DNA of 64,000 nt from Enoplolaimus lenunculus (Eukaryota; Nematoda; Enoplea; Enoplida; Thoracostomopsidae): NCBI GenBank assembly GCA_030248215.1, contig JASANG010000551.1, positions 118,614-182,613 on the forward strand, written 5' to 3'. Positions 48,524-58,399 of this stretch are shown one piece after another. A model generated the notes under the pieces. It was given only the letters and a program-made list of their open reading frames with translations, was not told where the DNA came from and did not search any database. The position numbers and the translations under genes are program-made. Positions within the stretch are counted from its first letter, which is position 1, and each line of letters opens with the position of its first letter.

Positions 48524-49439
48524 AAATATAAATAACTCTGAATTAACGGATCTCGATGTATGCATCTGGGGTGGAACCGGTATTTGTTATGGATGTCATA
48601 CTCGTACTGACGCATATATGTTTTGATAACATTTCGCTTAGATCACAACGGATACAGAAATCTGTTATAGTAAAAATGAAACAGTAACCCAAAAACGCCG
48701 GCCAATCCGGCCAGGCCTGGCCGCACTTATCTCAGCCGGTTCCACGAATGCATAATAAATTTAGCATTACAGTTTTAGATGGTGGTAATTGATTACGCAG
48801 AGAAATGACTCCGTTTTATAGACGCTATTTTTAGTATTTTATATACCAAACTACTTTTGCGGCTTCTTTTTATTGAGAATATAATTGCGTACAAACTAAT
48901 TTGTTAATTATCCTTAAAGAACGTGGTGGAGTTGACGATTTCTATAGTTTCCTGGCTAAAGTTTAGTTGCTGTCAATGCCATTTAGCCTGTTTTGAAAAA
49001 ATATGATTTGAGTTTAAACATTCGTTCCTTGTGGTTTCATAATCATTTTGGTCATTCGGCAACATACCTATATAATTTAAAAAAATTGGATTTCTTGAAG
49101 TTTGGATGGTTCAGTTCTTTAGGACGGAAACATCATGCAAGAAACTTGGAATGACCTTCGACTTTACTGGTTAGATCTGGTCAATAGGTAGAAAGGTAGA
49201 TATTATTTTTGCATTGTTGGATCGGGTCAAAAGGAAGAAATGTATATTATATCTTATACGAAGAAGTCAGAAATAGATTTCTGGAAACATTAAAATCTGG
49301 GCGTTTAATGATCACTGGAAGGGAGGTCAATTTTTCTTACAAATAAGTTGCGCCCCTTAAAAGTTACGGCGTCGCTTATTTTCAGTACTGCAAAATACTG
49401 CATGCGTTACGTAAAATTTTTTGCCTGTCTCACCGCTCC
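48524..49439. other. gene-free stretch with a G+C palindrome
   Basis: At about 48700-48725 there is CCGGCCAGGCCTGGCCG, including the perfect palindrome GGCCAGGCCTGGCC. Nothing else was seen. Confidence 0.4.
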
Positions 49440-49595
49440 CTCGGCCAATGTTACTTTAAAGGGCGTAAAGGTTTCTGGTGGGTCTATAAAAGAGTGGGTT
49501 TAGATTCTAGATTAAATTTTTTGCTTAGGCTTAGGCTTACGCTTAGGAATACGCTTAATCTACTGTTACGCCCCTAAACGTAACATTGCTGCTCC
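49440..49595 (+). mobile_element. TTAGGC-bearing short element, CAATGTTAC end type
   Basis: The ends are CAATGTTACTTTAAAGGGCG and CGCCCCTAAACGTAACATTG, inverted. Inside is TTGCTTAGGCTTAGGCTTAC. About 150 bp. Its ends differ from TGGCCCATGT but the core is alike. Confidence 0.7.
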
Positions 49596-51022
49596 CTCAA
49601 TCGTTTTCAGCCGGCTGCGGGCCTAGTTACAAAAACCGTACTTTTGACGAGTTAAACCACTCTGTAATTATTAGCGTCCAGCCAACTGGTGGTGAAAAAT
49701 TGTGCTAAAACTATGTTTATCTTTACAAATATATAAGTCGTTTTTTTCAAACGTCAACATTGTGGTAGAATGGCTGTTCCTGTATAATCACAAAAAACCC
49801 CACCTAACGTTTCAGGCAAACAAACCAGACAATTGTGTTTCTTGAAACTTTATTTTGTACCAACCACACACAACTCAAACACGTACAAAGTAAAGCGCGA
49901 CAGGAAGGAAAGTTTTTTTGGCTTTTACATCTCAACTGAGGCTATTTTTGCAACTTAAAACGCCGGTTTAAACTACGAAAAATTGAACTGAAGAAATGAG
50001 TGCATAATGGAATTCTGCTCAAGAGTACTTTTTATATGGTTCGCCAAGTTTTGTTGTTCAGCTCTACTAAATTAATATCAATTCACAACACAAAAGCGGT
50101 TTCCTGTATGTGTACATTAGAAAAACCTGACAAATTTAACTGAGTTTCTTTTTTTAACGATATTAAAATTAATGTTTGGCTGATACCTTATGTGCTCGCT
50201 ATTTTGCGTAGCTTAGTTTTAGTTGGATTGAAGTGCAAATAATTTCCGATAGGTTGTTTTCTGGTTTATACAAATCAATAAATTTTTGCGCCCAGGAACA
50301 TGTAGACACAGAACAAAGGCACGTTTAAAGGCACGTTTAAAATATCAAAGTTAATCGTCTTTTTCTACTTAGCGATTTGCACTACACCGCAAATTTAATT
50401 AACATTTAATGAAGGCTATAAAGTTTCTAAATGGCAAGTAATGAAATTTTACTATAAGAGATCAATTAAATATTTCTGTGAATTGGTTTTCAGAGATGTA
50501 TCTAGCGCATAATTTTTGACTATCTCGCGTCTCTCGGACAATTATACGAATTACTTTTTATATCTCCACAACGTTAAATGTTTCATTTTGTTGATATGCT
50601 CTTAGGATAGCGAATAGGATTAGGGCTGCCGTGCTTACGCTGCCCGTCTCCTATCGAGTTTCACATATGGTTTGGTTATTTTACCAGGGTGCGACTGGAG
50701 GTGAAAAATTCTAGAGCCGTGTCTCGACGACAAAATTTGCCAGAGCCGAAACCGTAGCCGACGGTGAACCTGAAAAAGACCAAACCAATGCAAATATTTT
50801 GTATTGATAGTTAACAATTAATGTGTCTAGGATATTGTTTTGGTCGCTCGCGATGCTATAAACTACCACATATTGCGCTTCCCAGCATTAAAACTACATA
50901 AATTCACCCATTGCTTTTACACAACGCAATAGCTTAAACTGGTTTCGCACACAGTTTTGCCTGGTAAATTAGTTTTCCACAGCGAAACCATCTTCCATTC
51001 AATTTAAAGCATTGATTAATTA
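49596..51022. other. intergenic stretch
   Basis: At about 50686-50790 a worn CAGGGTGCGACTGGAGG element lies in CCGG-rich debris. Nothing coding was seen. The last few hundred bases may hold the promoter of the 51023 exon. Confidence 0.4.
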
Positions 51023-51186
51023 ATGACCCACGAAACATTTCGCTCACGTTGTACCAAATTGCATCCCGCACCCGATGTATTAAACCTTAAAAGCTCCGCC
51101 AGTACAACTCAAGAACCAATCTATCGAGAACCACGAAATTTTGAAGTGCGCACCTATGAAAGTTTTACGGCAGCATTTTTATGGTG
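51023..51186 (+). CDS. probable first exon of a SOUL-like haem-binding protein
   Basis: ATG at 51023 opens a frame whose first 55 residues look genuinely coding (MTHETFRSRCTKLHPAP, then EPIYREPRNFEVRTYESFTA). The pattern EPxY-x(5)-FEVRxYE matches the first strand of the SOUL/HEBP family, which bind haem or related tetrapyrroles. The frame stays open to 51298, but the later residues are unlike the family, so an intron probably starts near 51184 (TTTTTATG/GTGTCC). No second exon was found. The TTAGGC-bearing element at 51287 and others fill the downstream DNA, so the gene may be broken or have a long intron. Confidence 0.38.
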
Positions 51187-51286
51187 TCCAATTAACGTCG
51201 AAAATACTGTGGCCCTATTTGGAGTCCCTCCCACGCTGTTTACAGTGCAGATTGCCTACATTTACCAGCGCTTCGATTACGAACTT

Positions 51287-51706
51287 TGGCCCATGTAAAG
51301 ATCAGGAGCGGAACGTGTTTCTGAGTGACTAGAAAAGAGTAAGCTTAAGCTTTAGAGTAATTTTTTTGCTTGGCTTACACCGCAAAAAATGCTGAGTCAA
51401 ATTGACTCTCTTCGAATTAGGCTCTACGGGACTACACAAACTGAGTCAAATTTGACTCCGCCAGAGTCAAATTTGACTCACTATGTCGCACGTTTGACTC
51501 TATTGGAGTCCAATTTGACTCAATTTGTGTAGTCCCGTGGAGGCTATTTCGGAGAGTCAGTTTGTCTCACAATTTTTTGCAGTGTAGGCTTAGGTTTAGG
51601 CTTAGGAATACGCACATTCTTACGCTTAGGCTTAGGCTTAGGCGTAGACTTAGGCTTATGAATATGCTTATAATACTGTTCCGCCCCAGTTGTTTAAATT
51701 GGTTCA
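51287..51706 (+). mobile_element. TTAGGC-bearing element with another element inside
   Basis: The left end TGGCCCATGTAAAGATCAGG is the same as at 55054. The right end is worn (GTTCCGCCCCAGTTGTTTAA). The core has the richest TTAGGC runs in the window (TTACGCTTAGGCTTAGGC at about 51620). It is interrupted by the element at 51378-51584. Confidence 0.75.
51378..51584. mobile_element. CACTGCAAAAA-ended element nested in a TTAGGC element
   Basis: The ends are CACCGCAAAAAATGCTGAG and CACAATTTTTTGCAGTG, flanked by TA (51376-51377 and 51585-51586). The inside has TGAGTCAAATTTGACTC several times and ACTACACAAACTGAGTC. Without it, the flanks rejoin as GGCTTAGGCTTAGG, confirming the insertion. Confidence 0.85.
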
Positions 51707-51967
51707 AATTTTGTATAATTCAATTGTTACGGTAACTCATATTTGCCTAATCCACTCACAATCGAAAGGCGTGGCTACGCGCCTGATCAGGGCAAGTCAA
51801 AGTTTTACATATTGACCTCCATTTCGTCGGCATGCTAGTGGCGCAGAATTGATTCCTGTTCCAGCAGTTTCATAGTTTCAGACTCCACAAGACAGAGTTT
51901 AGCTTAAAAATTCTACAGCCATTTTAATTTAGCGACCTTCGATTTTGCGACCCACCCTGGTGAACTA

Positions 51968-52361
51968 CTGTAGTGACCCAAATAACACGGGGGAACTGAT
52001 GTTTATTTGGCCTCTCCAGAAGGTGTCCCCTGTTATTCGGTTACGGACCGTTATTTATTAAACGTTTATTTGTCTCGTATCAAAACCTTGAGCGATATAT
52101 AATGCAAGGAGGTTAGCGATATATAATGCAAGGAGGTTATACTTAAGAATGTACTGTCAAAACTAAGTATGCTGCAAAGTTTCGACTTCAACTGTATTTG
52201 GTGCTGGAGTCATTTATGCGCTACAATTAGGGATAATTGACATTTATGGCCTTGAATTAGGGTTTAGGCGCCCTATCCACTTACGGACTTTTATTAGGGT
52301 GGGACTCAAATTGGGGACCCCCATTCCTCTTATTACCAACTTCTTATTCGGGTCAGTACAG
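51968..52361. mobile_element. CTGTAGTGACC-ended element, copy 5
   Basis: The ends are CTGTAGTGACCCAAATAAC and CTTATTCGGGTCAGTACAG, with TA on both sides. A 24-bp block GCGATATATAATGCAAGGAG is duplicated in tandem at 52093-52140, a copy-specific change. It ends about 320 bp before the ATG at 52685. Confidence 0.85.
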
Positions 52362-52684
52362 TACATACCGCTCATATTTGTTTTACTTGTGCACACTTGA
52401 AGGCAAACCTTGCCTCATCTACTAGCAATTGCGATTTTCACTTTCACAGAGTTAAATTTTTATCAGGGATACGCTTTAGTACTCTATTGGTCTCAAAGTC
52501 AAAGTAGTTGTTTTACATTGTCAGAATTTTACAAGCACATTTATAAAAAGGGAAACACTTACTGCAGAATAGCAAATAATTTAATAATTTAAATATGCTA
52601 CACAACGACTATTAGTTTAAAATTTCAACAGATGTTTAAACTTGCGTAACTGTACCCAAACTAAATGACAGCAGACAGTCAAAA

Positions 52685-53626
52685 ATGCTTGCCAGCGCCA
52701 GTAATCCAGTAACTCCACAACTGAGACGGGTATCGCGTCATAAATCGGACAAAGTGACCTCGCAATCGTCTCAAAATGAACCTGGTGCTTTGAACAAATT
52801 CCGAAGTCAATCTCAGACCAGGCCTCTGACATATTTAGGGACCCCAATTCGAACCGTTCAGCGCTACCGGCATATATCACCTCAAAGCAAGCGTCTTCCA
52901 CGTGATCCTGAAACTGTTGTTGAAACGGTTACTTACGACGAAATAATTAATAATACACCAGTTCGCACAGTTAAAACAATACAAGAAACCGTGGAATATT
53001 TTGATTCGTCGTGCCAAGATTTATTGACAGTAACTGAAATTAGCCTGGGTGAAGTTGGAGGCGGAAGTCCGAGCAGTCGGTTTTGGTATCCGGTTGGTCC
53101 ACCTGTTGTCATATCTGAAGATAACCAGCAACGGGAGCCAAATGGCACGTTAAGGCCACAAGCGACCGGATATCCGTTTAGTTCTGGTTGGGATTTAAGG
53201 GCGTCGTCGTGCGGAAACGATCGGCTTTCAAATTTACTGCGGATAGAACAGCGCGATAGCACTTTATCGAAATCAATGGGTACAAATTTAAATGTAGGCA
53301 TGAACGTTAATTGTAATTTGAATTTTGGTGCTCACAATAATGATCTGTCTCCATATGATCATAACAGCAGCAAGCGCGACCACCATACGCAAGAAAATTG
53401 GAAAAATGTGAAAAACTGCAGCTCGAAAGATCTTAAATACAGTTCGGTGCGTGCAACTCAAGACAACATATCAAATGATTTCACATACTCAGCAGCAACA
53501 AATGACGCTATAAACAGTATTCAAGGATGGTGTCCAGGAACACATTCAAACGAACTTATTAATGGATCATGCGACCTGCAGTCCGAAACAAAACTTAGTC
53601 GCAGCAAATATGGTACACAGGTGTAG
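52685..53626 (+). CDS. unrecognised 313-residue protein
   Basis: A long single-exon frame with ATG at 52685 in good context (CAAAAATG). An in-frame stop lies about 15 codons upstream, so this start is natural unless an acceptor intervenes. The product is hydrophilic with no signal peptide or membrane span. The N-terminal 65 residues are basic and Ser/Gln-rich (SRHKSDKVTSQSSQN). Residues about 75-110 hold a Thr/Val/Glu-rich part with two like segments (ETVVETVTYDEI and RTVKTIQETVEYF). A Gly/Pro/Trp stretch (GGGSPSSRFWYPVGPP) follows, then an Asn/Ser-rich, probably disordered C-terminal half. A donor-like CACAG/GTGTAG overlaps the stop, so more exons could follow. No domain is recognised. Being the longest open frame here and not a repeat, it is likely a real, perhaps lineage-specific gene. 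Confidence 0.65.
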   Translation: MLASASNPVTPQLRRVSRHKSDKVTSQSSQNEPGALNKFRSQSQTRPLTYLGTPIRTVQRYRHISPQSKRLPRDPETVVETVTYDEIINNTPVRTVKTIQETVEYFDSSCQDLLTVTEISLGEVGGGSPSSRFWYPVGPPVVISEDNQQREPNGTLRPQATGYPFSSGWDLRASSCGNDRLSNLLRIEQRDSTLSKSMGTNLNVGMNVNCNLNFGAHNNDLSPYDHNSSKRDHHTQENWKNVKNCSSKDLKYSSVRATQDNISNDFTYSAATNDAINSIQGWCPGTHSNELINGSCDLQSETKLSRSKYGTQV

Positions 53627-54317
53627 CAAGAAAGTTCTTTCTGTTAATTTCTTTCATGATTTTAAAATTGATGCGGACTCGTTGACACCTCTGGATGATA
53701 GGGAGCACAAACCTTTTTCAAGGGCTTGCAGGGATTTTAAATGACTTACAAACGTGGCTGAAACTGTTTTAGGGGGCAAAGTTTGCCTAGATCGAAAAAC
53801 TGCAGTTAGTTTTCTCTTGGCTACTGACCTGATAAGAGTTGGTGTAACAAGGGTACGACCCTGGAGCACAACGCAGACCTAAATTCTGAATGTTTTCTCG
53901 AAGTAAGTCTTGGTACATTATTTCGACGAGGCCATGGGTTCAGTGAAGTGAGATAACTTTAAAGAAAAAATCTTGTTTGATCGGTCATTTATAATTACAT
54001 ATATTCTATTCCATTAAGTGGGTGCACCAAAACATGCTCACATTTTGCACCGATGATACTATTTGTCACCTTCTTTTGTGGTTTGGTGGTAGCTTATGAA
54101 ATGTTTTCTGATATACGGCAACTTGATCACAACAGTATGCAATTCTTATAATTCTCAACTATTATCTGTATATAAATTTCAGCAAAGCATTGCTGCTGTC
54201 AGCAACAATGTTGCAGTACAACTTAGCACATGGGAAAACAGGACGAATCTAGCTTTTGCTATTCACACAAACTCTCATTTCACTGTATGTATATATCGCG
54301 GCTAAAAGTGTAATACA
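53627..54317. other. stretch after the 313-residue gene
   Basis: The DNA at about 53660-53880 still has coding-like composition, but no family is recognised. The rest to 54317 is A+T-rich and empty. Confidence 0.35.
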
Positions 54318-54633
54318 GGGTTCACGTTAAAAATAGGGCAGCTCGGTTACGTTTTGTCGCATTATTGGGTAACTTTTTGTCTGCGATGTAACCCAATATG
54401 ATATTTCAAAAACAATAGTTGTCTGCTACCATCATGTATCGGTCACGTTGTGCCTTTCAATATTATATAATATTTCCTACATTGTCTGTCAATATCATAT
54501 GATTATTTTAAAAATGTCTACGTGAGTACAGTTTAGGTTTGCGTATGGCGGAATATCATATGATATTAACAGACATGTACCGTTAGTGTCATATGATATT
54601 ACGAGACAATGTAACAAAACTAATATATAATAT

Positions 54634-54805
54634 GGCAGGAAGTTTAAATTTTGGCGGGAAAATTCAAAATTTGGCGGGAAATTCAAATTTTGAGGGAAAT
54701 TTAAATTTTGGCGGAAAATTTAAATTTTCGCAGGAAATTGAAATTTTGCAGAGAAACTTCAAAATTTGGAGAGAAAATTGAAATTTTGGCAGGAAAATTC
54801 AAATT
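54634..54805 (+). repeat. AAATTTTGGCGGGAAAATTC minisatellite
   Basis: About nine diverged units of 18-21 bp follow each other (TTTAAATTTTGGCGGGAAAA, TTCAAAATTTGGCGGGAAA and variants). It lies in the centre of the 54321-55304 element. Confidence 0.85.
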
Positions 54806-55053
54806 ATGACGATTGCCTAATGAATCTCTTAACCTACATAAGGAATAAATATGATACACAAAATATCATATCATACTCCAAATCCGTCTTGCTGTAAGTT
54901 TCATATGCTGTTAATTTGGAATATGATATTCACCAATTTGTCTGATAGTGTCACGTTATATTCGAGCATTCATATGTTGAGATAACATGTGTGCCCGTGC
55001 TTTGTATCGCAATCTCATATGATATTGGACTTTTGTATGTCCGTATCATATGA

Positions 55054-55223
55054 TGGCCCATGTAAAGATCAGGGGCGGAACGTTTTTCTGTTGGAATAGA
55101 ACAGAGAGTTAAGCTTTAGACTAATTTTTTGCCAGGCTTAGGCTTAGGAATAAACTCATTCTTACGCTTAGGCTTAGTACTATGTTTATAACACTGTTTC
55201 GCCCCTGTACTCACATTGGCCCA
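55054..55223 (+). mobile_element. TTAGGC-bearing short element, best-preserved copy
   Basis: The ends are TGGCCCATGTAAAGATCAGG and CTGTACTCACATTGGCCCA, inverted over about 28 bp with mismatches. TATGA is repeated at both flanks. The core reads GGCTTAGGCTTAGGAATA and ACGCTTAGGCTTAG. 170 bp, non-coding. It sits inside the 54321-55304 element. Confidence 0.85.
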
Positions 55224-55304
55224 TATGATTATAGCAGAAATTTGTGTTGATGTCGAATCAACATGTGACAAAACGTGACCCGACTGCCCCAGTTATAACG
55301 TGAA

Positions 55305-56885
55305 TCAAGTATAAAATTTTTAATGTTGTATCCAAGAACTCACACAAATTTAATATCCATAGGTATTACTGATCAATATTTTGGTGACAGTATATATGCG
55401 AGTTTATTTCATTTAGCGACCAATAAACAATTACTGCAACTAGCACCAGCGAGTTTATCGTGTTTTTTCAATCAGGCTGCTTTCTCCACAATTATTTAAG
55501 TGCTTATCTTCCAGGACGAGAATCACTAGAACTTTCTTATTTCGAAATCAATGAATTTTAGATTGTTGCCAAATATAGACTAGCGACACTCAAATTACTA
55601 AGAGACAAACTATCGTTTATTCATAAAATAAATTTGCACAAGATATGTAAAAATGTGCGGAAGGCGTATTGCAACACGACTATTCGAACGAATTAGTACA
55701 AGGCACATGTATGTAACAATTAAAAGTAAAACACAGCCAATAAACTGATAGAAGACTTCCCATTCTAAGCGCACATTCCAAGTAGTAAAACAAGAAGTTA
55801 TGTGCTCTACTTCTACCTACGGACGGTGTTAGTTTTAGGGCCGGTATTACAATTTAATTTCACCCCATACGAATTTTGCACCTCGGAAAGATTACTAGCT
55901 TGGTATTTTTTCTGCAGGAATAGTTCTAGCTTGGCATTATTCCCTCGGAAAAATTACACAATCTTTAGGTATTCACTTTATCTGCTGCATTTTAGATTTT
56001 CATAATCCGCGGAACCGAAATCTACCTTCGATGGTTTATTTTCGGCGATTGTCAAGATTTGCTTCTTATCAAAATTTGTCTATTCTTCGAGTTATTTGAA
56101 CCAAGCACTTCTGCAGAGCGCTTCGAACATGATGAAAATATTTCAATTTCTAAGAAGGAAAATGTCAAACTGGAATCTTTCTTGGGGGGGTGGGCTAAAT
56201 CCCAATGGGAAAAATTAAAATATCACAGCCAGTTGAATTCGTTCGGGGGGAAATGTGAAGCTAGTGATTGACCTTTATGAGGGCAAAATCCTTATGAGGG
56301 AGTCAAACTAAGACTAAAGCAAGCTTGCGTGTAATTCTTAAATGGAAAAAGCGCCCAGCCAGTAGTTTTTTGATTTCCGGGGGAAAATTCAAATCAGGGA
56401 AAATTCAACTGCAACACCGACCTGCTTGCTGGCGGGACTGCAAAAAAGCATGCTTAGTTTTCATTTCACGCTATATTTTTGCTTACAATTAAATTTAGGT
56501 TTACATTTTTAGATGCATACGCTTAATAATATAAATAATATACAAAATCAACAGTTACGGCCTTAAAAGTAACATTTGGCCCCTGCAACAATGAGGAGTC
56601 ATATTAATAAATATCAGTTTTAGAATTTTGGTACTCGCTTACTTGCAAAAATTATTCATTATAAGTGCAAAAGACACAAAACGAAGGACGGTATAAGTAG
56701 ATAAAGTAACACAATAAAATGGCAATAAATATTTTCTAAAAATCACTAAAACACAGTCTTTCATAATGGCACTAGATAAAATTTTTTGTCCAAACGAAAA
56801 AACTCAGCCGTTGGTCATCTTGAAAATGTGTGAAGCATTTTTACTGTGACCATGTCAATATTCTCCAACTCTCAAATTCAAACAA
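55305..56885. other. gene-free stretch
   Basis: A worn end AGTAACATTTGGCCCCTGCA at about 56568 belongs to the TTAGGC/CAATGTTAC families. Nothing coding could be supported. Confidence 0.4.
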
Positions 56886-56887
56886 TA

Positions 56888-57185
56888 AAGCCCTTTTCAC
56901 ACGTGCAAGTTTTTGCCGCAAAAACACGCACGTGCAACTTGCATGTGGAAGTTTGGTCACAAAGCAGCTTTGAAATTCTTGCAGCTGTAAATTATCCGCT
57001 GGAATTCATGCTATTGAATTTAATTCGCACCTCTGAACGTAGTTGCAAGTTGCTTGAATTTCTGGCACCTGCAGTTAGATTGGTCAATCAGAATGTTCCT
57101 TTGAAAATACTAGCAGCTGCAAGCATTTCGAGCAAGTTGCAGCTGCGATTTCCCCTGCAAAAATTTGCACGTGTGAATGGGGCTT
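56888..57185. mobile_element. element ending AAGCCCCATTCACACGTGCA
   Basis: The left end AAGCCCTTTTCACACGTGCA and the complement of the right end AAGCCCCATTCACACGTGCA match over about 29 bp. TAA occurs at both flanks, consistent with the 3-bp TWA duplication of PIF/Harbinger elements, though other families are possible. Inside, GCAGCTGCAA and TTGCAAGTTGC steps recur. About 298 bp; the 113-codon frame across it is not a gene. Confidence 0.7.
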
Positions 57186-58399
57186 AACTCTAAAACTTAA
57201 CAAAACAAATCCTAACATTGGTCAGTAATTTTTAGGGGACAGTGACAATGTATGGTAGTCACAATTTCGTTTTTTTACGTTTACACAATGCTTTAAACTA
57301 AAATAAGACATTTTGCCTAAAAACGACCGAATTCTACGCCGAGATAGCGAGCCCAGAATTATAAGCATAGTTACCAAATCATCGTGGTTATGTGAATAAA
57401 GATGCCTAATAATCTTATGCAAATACTTGAAAAATAAATAAGTAAAATATATCTAAGCAAGGAATAGCTAACGCAAACACATTACAACATGCAGCAAAAT
57501 ACAAGATGTAGTTTAAGTGTATCGCACAGCCAATATTTATACATGAGCCAAGTTCAAAAAAGGCACGTAGAAGTTTGATTGACACGGTTAAATGAAACTA
57601 CTGAAAGATATACCACGAAACATCGTGTTTAACATTTTACGCTTCAGTAGTAAAAGTGAAAACCAGTGTTTTACCAGATGATGTTGCGAATACAGTTCTG
57701 GTTAGCGACCAATATCTTCCGTATGTTTTCTTGGAGACTTCACATACTGAACTATATCACCATCATTGCGCGGATGCACTGTTGATGCCGAAAATTCAAC
57801 AGTAGGTTTTAACCATGGAAAGCGATGAAATGGAATCACTCGAAAACACTGAAACACCAGATGACAAATCCTAACTTACATCATGCAACATTCAAACTAT
57901 CAAAACACAAACTAAAGGTCACGTCTCGACCAATTTTTGGACAGTTAACGCACATTGAAAATAAAATTTGTGTAACAAACGTTTCGAGTGCGTTTTCCGA
58001 AAGATTGCTTTAGGGTAAAAACTTCTATCTATTGAAGAATTTTAAAATTATATTCTTTATAAAAATCAACAAATGCAATAAATAGCTCTTCACGTTGAAC
58101 ATTGAACTCAAAAAAAGTAAAAACATGGTTTTGATGTATTATTAGTCTCGTCTTGAAAAACCTGCCGATACTAAAATACAACACCAAGACTTGCTAAAAA
58201 CCGGAACTTACAGAGGTCGAGTCCGCGCCCCCATAATGCCAAAGAATACTACAAACGTCTCAAGTTCTCAGAAATCCGTCTTAGAATGAATAAAAGTCGA
58301 GCATACTTCAAACAAATAAACTTCTCAGAACACGTTGACTTTAGTAAAGCAACCTGCATATATTATGAAGCATTGCTTACAAAATAAACGGTTAAGAAT
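57186..58399. other. gene-free stretch downstream of the phosphatase
   Basis: No gene or recognised repeat. No AATAAA was found close after the phosphatase stop. Confidence 0.4.

Larger units (their letters stand above)
54321..55304. mobile_element. ~1-kb element with ~45-bp terminal inverted repeats
   Basis: The left end TTCACGTTAAAAATAGGGCA (then CGGTTACGTTTTGTCGCAT) pairs with the right end, whose complement reads TTCACGTTATAACTGGGGCA (then CGGGTCACGTTTTGTCACAT). The inside carries at least six TATCATATGATAT-like palindromes on both sides, a minisatellite (54634-54805) and an inserted TTAGGC-bearing element (55054-55223). No transposase and no target duplication were recognised. Confidence 0.75.

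Noticed and set aside
51595-51660. chromosome end or interstitial telomere fusion
   Set aside because: TTAGGC runs are short, degenerate, in both orientations and bounded by transposon ends that recur elsewhere.
56846-57187. 113-codon open frame
   Set aside because: Almost entirely within an inverted-repeat element; not a gene.
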